Assembly (NCBI GenBank): GCA_963755375.1 | Contig: CAVWKG010000016.1 | Coordinates: 186,001 to 250,000, forward strand | Direction: 5' to 3' | DNA: 64,000 nt | Origin: Bog-473 sp963755375 | GTDB lineage: Bacteria; Actinomycetota; Acidimicrobiia; Acidimicrobiales; RAAP-2 | The notes under the pieces: model-generated | The model's database searches: none | Seen by the model: only the letters and a program-made list of their open reading frames with translations | What the model was told of the DNA's origin: nothing | Made by a program: the position numbers and the translations under genes | In this document: in pieces, positions 43,786 to 51,768 of the stretch | How positions within the stretch are numbered: the first letter of the stretch is position 1 | How the letters are laid out: the number at the start of each line of letters is the position of its first letter

Positions 43786-44568
43786 ATGCCGACTGATCGA
43801 ATGCTGGACCTGGTGGGGCGCCCGGGAGGACCGCTGGCCGACGCCGCACTCTGGCACCTCGCGGTGACCGAGGCCGGCACATTGACTCCCTCGATCCATC
43901 GAGTCGTGTTGACGGCCCCTGGGATCGATGAGCTGCGGTATGCGTCCGGCCAGGACCTGATGCTCAGGGTTCCGCTGGCCGATGACAGGGTGGTGAACCG
44001 TCGCTACACCATCCGGAAAAGCGATCCGGCCCGACGGACGGTGACGATCGATGTGTCTGTCCATGGAGCCGGACCCGGAACCGACTGGATACGTGCTGCC
44101 CGGATGAACGATCGGATCGACGCGATCGGACCACGTGGCAAGATCACGGTCCACCCGAACTCGGACTGGCATCTCTTTGTCGTTGACGAGACGGGGCTGC
44201 CGGGGGCCCTGGCGATGATCGAGGCGCTTCCCCAGGGGTCCACCGCCATGGCAATACTCGAGATCGACAGCCCCGCCGACGAACAAGAACCCGGTACGCT
44301 TGAGGTGGGTCACCTCGACATGGGGTGGCTCCATCGTCTTGGTCGGTGGTCGCCGGGTGATCCGAGTGCCCTTCTGGAGGCTGTCGCCTCAGCGGATCTT
44401 CCCGCCGGAACTGGACATGTCTACCTGGCCGCCGAAGCTGGGGTCGTGCGTGGGGTCAATCGCATCTTGACGGAAAGGGGCATCCGGCCCGATCAGATCT
44501 CCGGCAAGGCGTACTGGCGAAGGGGCCTCCCCAATGCCGAGCACGGCGAGCCGACGCAAGAGAGCTGA
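43786..44568 (+). CDS. Siderophore-interacting (SIP) family FAD/NAD(P)H reductase
   Basis: This 260-residue flavoprotein of the ViuB/SIP family has the FAD-binding VVNRRYTIRKSD (R.YT.R motif, about residues 66-77), HGAGPGTDW and the NAD(P)H domain with YLAAEAGVVRGVNRILTERG and the closing KAYWRRGLPN. These proteins reduce ferric siderophores in the cytosol. No siderophore genes are nearby. The GPGT-type motif and C-terminal WRRG tail are complete. Confidence 0.88.
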   Translation: MPTDRMLDLVGRPGGPLADAALWHLAVTEAGTLTPSIHRVVLTAPGIDELRYASGQDLMLRVPLADDRVVNRRYTIRKSDPARRTVTIDVSVHGAGPGTDWIRAARMNDRIDAIGPRGKITVHPNSDWHLFVVDETGLPGALAMIEALPQGSTAMAILEIDSPADEQEPGTLEVGHLDMGWLHRLGRWSPGDPSALLEAVASADLPAGTGHVYLAAEAGVVRGVNRILTERGIRPDQISGKAYWRRGLPNAEHGEPTQES

Positions 44569-44613
44569 GGTCTTAGCCCGCAGACTTCGGGCGAGCCGAC
44601 GGTCTCGTCACCT

Positions 44614-44943
44614 TCAGCGAGCCTCCTCCGTGGTGAGCTCGGCGGTGGGATCGGCCTCGAGGCGATCGTCCGGTATCGGTTGGCCGCTGCGCACCGAGTA
44701 GCCATAGGTGCCGGCCGCCACGCGCGTCTCTGCTCGATCGACGGCCGCCAGCCGTTCTACCAGCGCTGCCCGTACCGCGTCGTCAGCGCCCTCCTTCGTC
44801 AGGGGCTCGGCCGAGTCGAACATGTCCCCCTCCTGGTCGGCCGCCACCCGGTCGGCCGCTCCCGCATCGTCGATGTCCTTGAGCAACTTCTCGACCCGGC
44901 GTCGCTCCGCGCCCAGCAATTCCTTGGCCTTGGTGTCTTCCAT
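44614..44943 (-). CDS. DksA/TraR-like protein lacking zinc-finger cysteines
   Basis: This 109-residue protein has an N-terminal coiled coil (LLGAERRRVEKLLKDIDDAG) and the C-terminal globular motif AAGTYGYSVRSGQPIPDDRLEADP. In typical DksA/TraR proteins this region is GTYG.C..CG..I...RL.A.P followed by C..C. All four Cys are replaced here (Ser and Thr). GGGAG before the ATG at 44943 supports that start. It probably binds RNA polymerase or has a stress role as in other cysteine-less DksA forms. Confidence 0.8.
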   Translation of the reverse strand: MEDTKAKELLGAERRRVEKLLKDIDDAGAADRVAADQEGDMFDSAEPLTKEGADDAVRAALVERLAAVDRAETRVAAGTYGYSVRSGQPIPDDRLEADPTAELTTEEAR

Positions 44944-45186
44944 GAGTGCTCCCGAATTTGGCGATGTGCGAAGGAATCCGTCGCTCCGGTCGTCGCGTGG
45001 GTTCATAGTAGACCGCCCTTCCACGAGCCCGACCGGTCGACGTGCATGATCACGCTGCCGGACGATCGCTCGGCGGTCACCGGCTCGGCGTACTGATGAT
45101 GCAGAGGAGGCGCACGAACCTCGGTGCGGCTGTCCGATCCGGTGTGGGGAGAGGGCGCGCCCTGTGTCAGGGGTGGTCCGTGCGTC

Positions 45187-45393
45187 TCAGCGGCGACGGG
45201 GCCCGAGACCGATGCCACGGACGAATCGGTTGATCTGGCGGTTGCCCTGCCGGTAGATCACCTGCCGCGCCTCTCGCTGTGCCGCCCCGCCGGCGGCGCC
45301 CGACAGGCCGCCTCGCTCGTAGCCGTGCTCGACCGCCTCGACATTCCCGAGGTCCCGGGCCAGGCGGTAGAGCTGCGATCGTGTCGTGCTCAC
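45187..45393 (-). CDS. Small basic actinobacterial protein of unknown function
   Basis: This 68-residue protein (MSTTRSQLYRLARDLGNVEA, then a basic RQVIYRQGNRQINRFVRG) has the look of a conserved small actinobacterial protein with two helices. The GTG start overlaps the stop of the upstream gene (GTGA), so the two are coupled. No function is assigned. Confidence 0.7.
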   Translation of the reverse strand: MSTTRSQLYRLARDLGNVEAVEHGYERGGLSGAAGGAAQREARQVIYRQGNRQINRFVRGIGLGPRRR

Positions 45394-45701
45394 GACGGCC
45401 GTTGCTCCTTGGTCGCGCGGTCGGCCAGGATGATCCGCTCGACGATGGCGCGGAGTTGATCGGCGTCATCCGTTTCCTCCATGAGCGCCAGCTGGGCCGC
45501 CGGTATGCCCACGCTGCCCATGCCGTCATCGTCGAACTCCGCGGCGCGCCACGCCATCCAGTCAGAGCCGTCGATGTCGTCGCCGCTCTCTTCGACCGCG
45601 TTGATCAGAGCGACCAGCTCAATTTCGCCGGTCGGGGTGACGTCGTATTCGATGAAGAGCACGTGTCCTTCCTGGCCGCCCCGACGGCCACGATACGACA
45701 T
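45390..45701 (-). CDS. Small acidic protein of unknown function
   Basis: This 103-residue acidic protein contains GHVLFIEYDVTPTGEIELVA and ends in a charged helix (DADQLRAIVERIILADRATK). GGAGAGGGG precedes the ATG at 45701; a longer in-frame start is possible but unsupported. It is coupled to the basic 68-residue gene downstream; an acidic/basic pair could interact. No family is recognised. Confidence 0.6.
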   Translation of the reverse strand: MSYRGRRGGQEGHVLFIEYDVTPTGEIELVALINAVEESGDDIDGSDWMAWRAAEFDDDGMGSVGIPAAQLALMEETDDADQLRAIVERIILADRATKEQRPS

Positions 45702-45813
45702 CGACGCCAGCCCCTCTCCTGGTGGCCGAGGGTCAGCCTGAAGGGTGAAATTCTCATTTCGGTTCCACCTCCCGGTTGATGCGTTTCGGGCGGGCGGGAC
45801 CATACGCTGAGGC

Positions 45814-45885
45814 GTGCCGTGGACCGTGGACCATCTGAACGACCGCGCGCGGGCATCCGTCTCAGGATCGGCCGATCGGCCGTGA
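45814..45885 (+). CDS. Possible leader small ORF before the Thr/Pro-repeat gene
   Basis: A 23-codon GTG-started ORF (begins VPWTVDHLNDRARAS) follows a TACGCT box by 5 bases and ends in a TGA overlapping the next gene's GTG (GTGA). Evidence is limited to this arrangement. Confidence 0.25.
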   Translation: MPWTVDHLNDRARASVSGSADRP

Positions 45886-46271
45886 GACAGTCACGAGGCG
45901 GTCCGACGCCCGATGCCCGCGCCAAGGTCCAGGCACGGATCACGCGCCTGACCAGAACGGCGATCATCGTCGCCAGCGGGGCCACCGCGTTCATCGGGAT
46001 CACGGTGGCCAAGGAGCACCCGGGTGGATCGGCCCCCTCGACCGCCCCTCGATCTCCCGCGCCGACTCCGGCCCCCACGACCGGGAGCCCGACGGCCCCG
46101 ACCCCGACCACCAGTCCGCCGACGACCACCACGACCCTGCCCGCCCCCACGACCGGGAGCCCGACGGCCCCGACCACCACCACCAGTCCGACCCCGACCA
46201 CCAGTCCGCCGACGACCACCACGACCAAGCCGGTGGCCACGTCGGGCGGCACCTCCAAATCGAGGCCGTGA
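45882..46271 (+). CDS. Membrane-anchored Thr/Pro-rich repeat protein
   Basis: This 129-residue protein has a basic start, one hydrophobic segment (TAIIVASGATAFIGITVA, about residues 27-44) and an extracytoplasmic tail of two 24-residue repeats of the type PAPTTGSPTAPT followed by TTSPPTTTTT. Such tails are common cell-wall-spanning or glycosylated regions in actinobacteria. The GTG start overlaps a leader ORF. The function is unknown. Confidence 0.6.
   Translation: MRQSRGGPTPDARAKVQARITRLTRTAIIVASGATAFIGITVAKEHPGGSAPSTAPRSPAPTPAPTTGSPTAPTPTTSPPTTTTTLPAPTTGSPTAPTTTTSPTPTTSPPTTTTTKPVATSGGTSKSRP
46071..46214 (+). repeat. 72-bp tandem repeat coding for Thr/Pro units
   Basis: Two copies begin at about 46071 and 46143. 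Each opens with GCCCCCACGACCGGGAGCCC, and each encodes 24 residues. The period is an exact multiple of three, so copy-number change would keep the frame. Confidence 0.7.
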
Positions 46272-46369
46272 CTCCGTGGCCCGTACGCCGCGCTGTGGCC
46301 CGTGAGTTGCGAATCGCGTGGGACGCGCCAAAGATGACCGCCGTACCGGCGGCGGGAGAGGGGTAGGCA

Positions 46370-47092
46370 GTGGAGGAATTTCTCAAGTCGGCCGGGTACG
46401 GCGCCATCTTCGCGTTGAGCTTCATTTCGGCCATGGGCCTCCCGGTGGGCGCCGAGATCGCCCTGATCTACGGGGGCGTCCTGGCCAGCGGCCAGGTTCC
46501 CGGTGAGGGCAAGCCGCTGCAGCTCGCCGTCGTCATCCTGGTGGCGGTGATCGGTGAGGTTCTGGGTTCGATGGCCGGCTACAGCATCGGCCGCTTCGGC
46601 GGGAGGACGCTGGTCGACCGGGTCGGGAAGTACGTCCTCCTGACGCACAAGGACCTCGACCGGGCGGAAGCATGGTTCGCCCGCCGGGGCGAGCCGGTCG
46701 TCCTCTTCGGGCGGTTCATCCCGCTCCTGCGCTCCTTCGTGTCCTTCGCGGCCGGACTGGGTGAGATGGCGCTCGCCAAGTTCACGATCTTCACCGTGAT
46801 CGCCTGCGCCATCTGGTGCACGGCCCTCTGCTCGCTCGGCTACAGCCTCGGTAGCAGTTACAACCACGTGCTCAAGGCGTTCAGCTACGCGGGATACATC
46901 GTCGGCGCCCTTGCCGTGATCGCCGTCGTGGTCGTCTTCTGGCACCGCCTGCGCGCGCGTACCGCGAACAGCGCGATCTCGAGCGGACCGAGACCGAGGT
47001 CTGACCGTCACCGGCTCACCGGGTCCGGGCCTAGCATTGCTCCGATGACCCGCCGCAGACCCTCCTGCGGGCGAATCGCCCCGTCGACATGA
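46370..47092 (+). CDS. DedA/VTT-family membrane protein
   Basis: This 240-residue membrane protein of the DedA (SNARE-associated Golgi) family has an N-terminal re-entrant region with GLPVGAEIALIYGG. FARRGEPVVLFGRFIPLLRSFVSFAAG, given here as FARRGEPVVLFGRFIPL and LRSFVSFAAG, is the family signature (F.GRF.P..R). At least four hydrophobic segments follow. DedA proteins move undecaprenyl-phosphate or other lipids. GTG start with GAGAGGGG upstream. Confidence 0.9.
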   Translation: MEEFLKSAGYGAIFALSFISAMGLPVGAEIALIYGGVLASGQVPGEGKPLQLAVVILVAVIGEVLGSMAGYSIGRFGGRTLVDRVGKYVLLTHKDLDRAEAWFARRGEPVVLFGRFIPLLRSFVSFAAGLGEMALAKFTIFTVIACAIWCTALCSLGYSLGSSYNHVLKAFSYAGYIVGALAVIAVVVVFWHRLRARTANSAISSGPRPRSDRHRLTGSGPSIAPMTRRRPSCGRIAPST

Positions 47093-47505
47093 CCGCGTCG
47101 GGCGAGCAGCGGCCCCTGCGGATCCTCATGGCCAAGGTCGGGCTCGATGGCCACGACCGCGGGCTGCGCGTCGTGGCCCGCATCCTGCGCGACGCCGGAT
47201 GCGAGGTCGTCTACGCCGGCCTGCGCCAGTCACCCGAGACCATCGCCGCCATGACGGCCCAGGAGGATGTCGACGTCGTCGGGGTCTCCATGCACAACGG
47301 CGCCCACCTCACGCTGGCCCCGGCCGTCGTCGGAGCCCTCCGGGCCGCCGGCCTCGAGACGCCCGTGGTCATCGGCGGCATCGTCCCGCCGGCCGACGTC
47401 GACGTGCTCATGGCCGAGGGGGTGGCCGCGGTGCTCGGTCCAGGCGCTTCCAACGAGGAGGTCGTCGCGACGGTGCGCACCGCGGCCGGAGCGGGCCTCA
47501 GCTGA
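47089..47505 (+). CDS. B12-binding protein, methylmalonyl-CoA mutase C-terminal-domain type
   Basis: This 138-residue cobalamin-binding domain has AKVGLDGHDRGLRVVARILR with the DxHxxG cobalt-ligand motif (DGHDRG), GVSMHNGAHLTL, and VVIGGIVPPADV. It corresponds to the small subunit of two-component acyl-CoA mutases such as isobutyryl- or ethylmalonyl-CoA mutase. No mutase catalytic subunit is present here. The ATG overlaps the DedA stop (ATGA). Its 3' end overlaps the convergent ETF gene by 8 bases. Confidence 0.9.
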   Translation: MTASGEQRPLRILMAKVGLDGHDRGLRVVARILRDAGCEVVYAGLRQSPETIAAMTAQEDVDVVGVSMHNGAHLTLAPAVVGALRAAGLETPVVIGGIVPPADVDVLMAEGVAAVLGPGASNEEVVATVRTAAGAGLS

Positions 47506-49309
47506 CCCTTGCCTCACCGCGCCCGGCAAGGGCCCGGCGCAGGGCCCCGTGGAGACGGGGGACGACCTCGTGCCAGTCGCCCACGATGCCCACGTCGCAG
47601 TGCTGGAAGACCGGGGCGCCCCGGTCGGCGTTGACGGCCAGGATGGTCCCCGCCCCCCGCACCCCGACGACGTGGTTGAACTTGCCGCTCAGGCCGACGG
47701 CGACGTAGAGCCGCGGGGCGATGGAGCGGCCCGTGATTCCGACCTGGCGGGCGCGGGGCGCCCAGCCCCGGTCGGTCACCTTGCGGGTGGCGGCGAGCTC
47801 GGCGCCGAGGAGCGCGGCCAGCGGGCTCAGCTCCTCGTACTCCTCGGGCGTGACCCCGGTGCCCACGCCGATCACGACCTGCGCCCGGGCCAGCGTCTCC
47901 ACGTCGTCGTTGCGCCGGTCGGACAGCACCCGGACCCGTCCCCGTGCGCCGACCACACGCGTCCGCACCAGGACACGGCGCGGCCGCGGTGGCGGTGAGG
48001 GGAGAACGCCCGGGCGCACCGTGACCATCTGGGTGGCGCTGCGGCACGTGATGTCGGCCACCAGGGCGCCGGCGAACGCCGGCTTGGCCGCCACCAGGAC
48101 GTCGCCGCGGGCCGTCAGCGCGACGGCATCGCCCACCAGTCCCGACCCCGTGGCGGCCGCCGCCCGCCCTGCCACCTCGCGTCCGAACGCGGTGCTCGGG
48201 GCGAGCACCGCCCACGGCGCCACCTCGCGGACGTAGGCGGCGAGGGCGTCGGCCACGTCCTCGGCGACGGCGGAGCCGTCGAGCGTGACCACGATGTCGG
48301 CGCCGGCGGCTCCCAACGGCGCCGCGTCCAGCGGGCCCGGGCACAGCGCGTGCACCGCCGCGCCCACCTCGTGGCCCAGCCGCGCCGCCGCGCCGAGCAG
48401 CTCCCCGGACACCCCGTGACGGCCGGGCTCGGCGAGGACGGCGATGATCCGTGACGCACCCCGGTCCGCGGTCCGGTCGTCACCCGGCGGCGGTGCCGCC
48501 GGGCCGGGGCGCGCCCTCAGGGCGCCGCGTCGGGTGAGCTCGCGCACCGCCTGCTCCACCTGCGCGTCGACCGGGCCGTCCAGGACGAGCATCGAGCGCT
48601 CGTGCTCCATGGCCCTGGTCGCCCCGACGACGGTGGGACTGCCGGCCTCCCCCCAGGGGCCTCGACCGATGCTGGCTGCGTCCATGCGGGTGAGCCGCGC
48701 CGGCGACACGGCCGCGCGGCCCTCGGCATCCACCTTGCAGGGGTCGCAGAGGCGCTCGGCCACCGAGAGCACGGCGGGCAGCGCGAGCTCGACCTCCTGT
48801 GTCCCGTCGTCGTGCTCGAGCTCGAGGCGCCACACGGAGCCCAGGTCCTGTAGTCGGCGGACCCCGCTGGCGAAGGGGAGGTCGAGCAGCTCGGCCAGCT
48901 CGGGTCCGACCTGTCCGGTCTCCCCGTCGATGGAATTGCGGCCGAGCAGGACGAGATCGAAGGGGCCCGCCGCGCGCAGCGCGGCGGCGAGCGCGCGCGC
49001 CGTGGCCAGGGTGTCAGAGCCCACGAACGCCGGGTCGCAGACGTGCAGCCCGGCGTCGGCGCCCCAGGCCACGGCCTCGCGCAGGACGTCCTCGGCGCCC
49101 GGAGGCCCGAGCGTCACCACGGTGCACGTGCCGCCACTGTCCCGGGCGAGGGCGACGCCCTCGGCCACCGCCCGGCGGCAGTACGGGTTCATCTCGACGG
49201 CCAACCCAGTGCGCACCAGCCGGCCGTCCCGCAGCCGCAGCGTCTCGGCCAGTGGAACCTGCTTGGCCAGGGAAGCGATCCTCAGCGGGTCACCCGCCGC
49301 CCGGCTCAC
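47498..49309 (-). CDS. Fused electron-transfer flavoprotein, EtfB-EtfA
   Basis: This 603-residue protein joins EtfB (about 1-260: SLAKQVPLAETLRL, GRNSIDGETGQVGPELAELL) to EtfA (about 285-600). The EtfA part ends in the FAD-binding region QVGITGRSIAPRLYVAVGLS, then GAGTILAVNADRGAPVFQHC and GIVGDWHE. ETF carries electrons from acyl-CoA dehydrogenases to the quinone pool. The two subunits are normally separate genes. No acyl-CoA dehydrogenase is in the window. Start GTG at 49309. Confidence 0.9.
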   Translation of the reverse strand: MSRAAGDPLRIASLAKQVPLAETLRLRDGRLVRTGLAVEMNPYCRRAVAEGVALARDSGGTCTVVTLGPPGAEDVLREAVAWGADAGLHVCDPAFVGSDTLATARALAAALRAAGPFDLVLLGRNSIDGETGQVGPELAELLDLPFASGVRRLQDLGSVWRLELEHDDGTQEVELALPAVLSVAERLCDPCKVDAEGRAAVSPARLTRMDAASIGRGPWGEAGSPTVVGATRAMEHERSMLVLDGPVDAQVEQAVRELTRRGALRARPGPAAPPPGDDRTADRGASRIIAVLAEPGRHGVSGELLGAAARLGHEVGAAVHALCPGPLDAAPLGAAGADIVVTLDGSAVAEDVADALAAYVREVAPWAVLAPSTAFGREVAGRAAAATGSGLVGDAVALTARGDVLVAAKPAFAGALVADITCRSATQMVTVRPGVLPSPPPRPRRVLVRTRVVGARGRVRVLSDRRNDDVETLARAQVVIGVGTGVTPEEYEELSPLAALLGAELAATRKVTDRGWAPRARQVGITGRSIAPRLYVAVGLSGKFNHVVGVRGAGTILAVNADRGAPVFQHCDVGIVGDWHEVVPRLHGALRRALAGRGEARVS

Positions 49310-49490
49310 CCGGCGTGGTGCGCCCGGTCGCCGGTCGGGCGCGGAGCCCCGGCGGCGGGGGAGGGGGCGTGCGGGCGCGGCGAGACGGGGAGTTCGATGC
49401 GAGGCACGCTACCTGCCCCATCAGCACCAGCCGCATCGACGGCGGCCCATCGACACCAGCCGTGTCGACGGTGCCCGCTCGCGCGGGGCG

Positions 49491-51128
49491 TCAGCGGCCC
49501 AGCGCACCCCCGGCGGGGCTGCGGGGGTCCGACGCCCCGACCTGGCGGCGGGAGCCGGCACCATCGTGCTCCAGCTGAATGATCTGGGCACATCCGACGG
49601 CGACCGGATCGAAGGCGCTGATCGTCCGCACCCGATGGCCGTGGCCGGCAAGCCCGTCGACCCACGCCGGGGGCGCGTCCGCCTCCACCAGAACGGTGAG
49701 ATCCTCGCCCCACCACAGGCGGAACGGACCGGCCGAGGGCGCGTCGAGGGTGAGCCGGGGCGCGCTGATGGCGGTGGCGGGATCTTGCCCGGTCAGCAAC
49801 AGCCGGGCCAGGAGCTGGACGATGATCTGCGGCTGGGCGTCGCCGCCCATGGCGCCCACCAGGCGCGACAGCGAGCCGTCGCCGCGGGTGACGAGCATGG
49901 GGGAGAGGGTGTGCGGCGGTCGCTGACCGGGCGCCACTTCGGCCGGATGGCCGGGGACGAGGGAGAAGCCGACGCCGCGGTTGTGCAGGAAGACGCCCGT
50001 GGTGGGCTCGACGATGTGTGAGCCGAAGTCCAGCGCGTTCGATTGCGTCAGTGACACCCCGAGGCCGTCGGCGTCAAGTGCGCACAGGTGCGTGGTGTCC
50101 CCGTCGCCCATGCGGGCCACATCGGGGGCCGGCGTCGCGCAGCCGGCCGCGACGTCGGGTGGAGCCATGGCGAGCGCATCGACCCGACCCGCCGCCGTGG
50201 CCAGGCGCTCCGGGTCGAGCAGCGCGTTGCCGTCGGCCCCGTCGAAGAGCATCGCCGGGCGGTCGTGGCCGACGGCGCGCCACGTCTCTACGAGGAGATG
50301 GGCCCACTGGGGATCGTCCGGATCGGCTCCCAGCCCCGCCGCCTCGGCCACGGCGGCGCCGGCCAGCGTGAGGTAGCCCTGCGAGGGGGGCGGCACGGTC
50401 CAGAGGTCGTGGCCCCATGCCGCCGCGCGCAGCGGCGAACACCACGACGCCGTGCTCGTGGCGAAGTCGCTCGGGGCGAAGTGACCGCCGCCGAGCTCCA
50501 GCAGGCCGCGGGCGAACTCCCCCTGGTAGAAGCCGTCCCGGCCGTGGGCCGCGATGGCGCGCAGCGTGCGCGCGATCCCCGGCACCCGGACGGTCTGGCC
50601 GATGTCGAGCGGGCCCTCCGGGCAGAGCTCGCCGGCGCCGGGCAAGGCGTGGACGAGATGGCTGGCGAGCGCCAGCATGATGGAGGCGGAGAACCCCTCG
50701 GAGGCCAACTCGATCGCCGGCGCCAGCACCTCGTCGAGGGGCAGACGCCCGTGGCGCTCGTGCAGCGCGAGCCAGCCGTCGACGGCACCGGGCACCTGCA
50801 CGCTGCGGATGTCGCCCCGTACGGGCATCGTCGTCATCCCCTCGGCGCGCAGCCGCGCCGGGTCCGAGCCTGCGCCGGCCCGGCCGACGGAGAGCAGCGC
50901 CTCGGGGGGAGAGCCCGGCACCGAGACCATGGCCAGGACGTCGCCCCCGAGCCCGCACAGGTGCGGGCCCACGACGGCCATCACCGTCCCCGTGGCCACG
51001 GCGGCGTCGGCCGCCGAGCCGCCCCGGGCCAGCATGCCGATGCCCGCCGAGGCGGCCAGTTGGTCGGCGGCCGCCACCATGCCGCGCAGCCCGGTCCGCG
51101 GGCCGAAGGGGGCGAGGGGGAGCGTCAT
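49491..51128 (-). CDS. ggt: Gamma-glutamyltransferase family protein
   Basis: This 545-residue member of the Ntn-hydrolase gamma-glutamyltranspeptidase family has GMLARGGSAADAAVATGTVM, GLGGDVLAM, the autoprocessing/catalytic GDGDTTHLCALDADG (Thr at the new N-terminus, about residue 338) and GVSLTQSNALDFGSHI. There is no signal peptide, so it is probably cytosolic, as for acylase or mycothiol-related forms. It could act on gamma-glutamyl or acyl amides; the exact substrate is open. Confidence 0.88.
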   Translation of the reverse strand: MTLPLAPFGPRTGLRGMVAAADQLAASAGIGMLARGGSAADAAVATGTVMAVVGPHLCGLGGDVLAMVSVPGSPPEALLSVGRAGAGSDPARLRAEGMTTMPVRGDIRSVQVPGAVDGWLALHERHGRLPLDEVLAPAIELASEGFSASIMLALASHLVHALPGAGELCPEGPLDIGQTVRVPGIARTLRAIAAHGRDGFYQGEFARGLLELGGGHFAPSDFATSTASWCSPLRAAAWGHDLWTVPPPSQGYLTLAGAAVAEAAGLGADPDDPQWAHLLVETWRAVGHDRPAMLFDGADGNALLDPERLATAAGRVDALAMAPPDVAAGCATPAPDVARMGDGDTTHLCALDADGLGVSLTQSNALDFGSHIVEPTTGVFLHNRGVGFSLVPGHPAEVAPGQRPPHTLSPMLVTRGDGSLSRLVGAMGGDAQPQIIVQLLARLLLTGQDPATAISAPRLTLDAPSAGPFRLWWGEDLTVLVEADAPPAWVDGLAGHGHRVRTISAFDPVAVGCAQIIQLEHDGAGSRRQVGASDPRSPAGGALGR

Positions 51129-51314
51129 ATGTCAGGAATAGCACGAGGCCCCGCGCCGACGCAGGTCCGGCGGCGATCCTGATTCGTCCGTGCTCACATG
51201 GGTATCGCACTGAGTGGACCGAGTCGCAGAGTCTCGCCAGCCGTCCCTGACGTCAGGTCGGCGGCGAACACGGCGCCCTCGGTGCACTCGATCCGCGTCC
51301 CAGAGGAGGTGCTG

Positions 51315-51677
51315 ATGGCGACGGCCAAGCAAAAGGAAGCGGCCGGAAGCAAGAGTAAGAAGGCCCAGAAGGCGCAGAGCTCCCGGCACAAGGGTGCCAA
51401 GAAGGCCTCCGGCTCACCCGGTCTGAGCTCGGCCGACAAGAACAAGCTCGACGACAAGAAGTTCGCGTTCCCCAAGGAGCGCAAGGAGCCACTGGTCGAC
51501 GCCGAGCATGTCCGCAACGCGGTGGCACGCTTCGATCAGGTCAAGGGTGTGACGGACAAGGAGCGCGACCAGGCCTGGCGGCGCATCAAGGCGGCGGCGA
51601 AGAATTTCGGCGTGAAGATCGAGGAGAAGAGCTGGCACGAGCTCTTCTCCGGGGGCAAGGCGACGAAGAAGCACTGA
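51315..51677 (+). CDS. DUF6582-like basic protein
   Basis: This 120-residue protein has a Lys/Ala-rich tail-like N-terminus (KEAAGSKSKKAQKAQSSRHK) and a conserved C-terminal module: KFAFPKERKEPLVDAEHVRN, VARFDQVKGVTDKERDQAWR and AAKNFGVKIEEKSW. This module recurs in actinobacteria as a DUF6582-type domain, often in stress-linked or plasmid genes. GAGGAGG lies six bases before the ATG at 51315. The basic N-terminus suggests nucleic acid binding. Confidence 0.75.
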   Translation: MATAKQKEAAGSKSKKAQKAQSSRHKGAKKASGSPGLSSADKNKLDDKKFAFPKERKEPLVDAEHVRNAVARFDQVKGVTDKERDQAWRRIKAAAKNFGVKIEEKSWHELFSGGKATKKH

Positions 51678-51712
51678 GCACCGGCCGTCTGGAGCCGCCG
51701 CCGCCTCGCAGT

Positions 51713-51762
51713 CCCAGCCCCGGCCGGCGCGATCTCGCCCAGCCCCGGCCGGCGCGACCTGG
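51713..51762. repeat. Two tandem 25-bp GC-rich repeats between convergent genes
   Basis: Two copies beginning CCCAGCCCCGGCCGGCGCGA lie at 51713 and 51738, with the last bases differing. They contain the palindrome CCGGCCGG and fill the space between two convergent genes, where they might help to end transcription. There is no T tract. Confidence 0.5.
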
Positions 51763-51768
51763 CCCGGC

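Noticed and set aside
45605..47011. A long open frame of 468 codons on the minus strand opposite the DedA gene
   Set aside because: It is antisense to a protein with a clear family signature. Its composition is Arg/Asp/Gly-rich, as expected from the complement of a GC-rich gene.
50074..51210. Long minus-strand and plus-strand frames over the gamma-glutamyltransferase gene
   Set aside because: Arg/Ala-rich shadows of a GC-rich gene whose own frame carries all family motifs.
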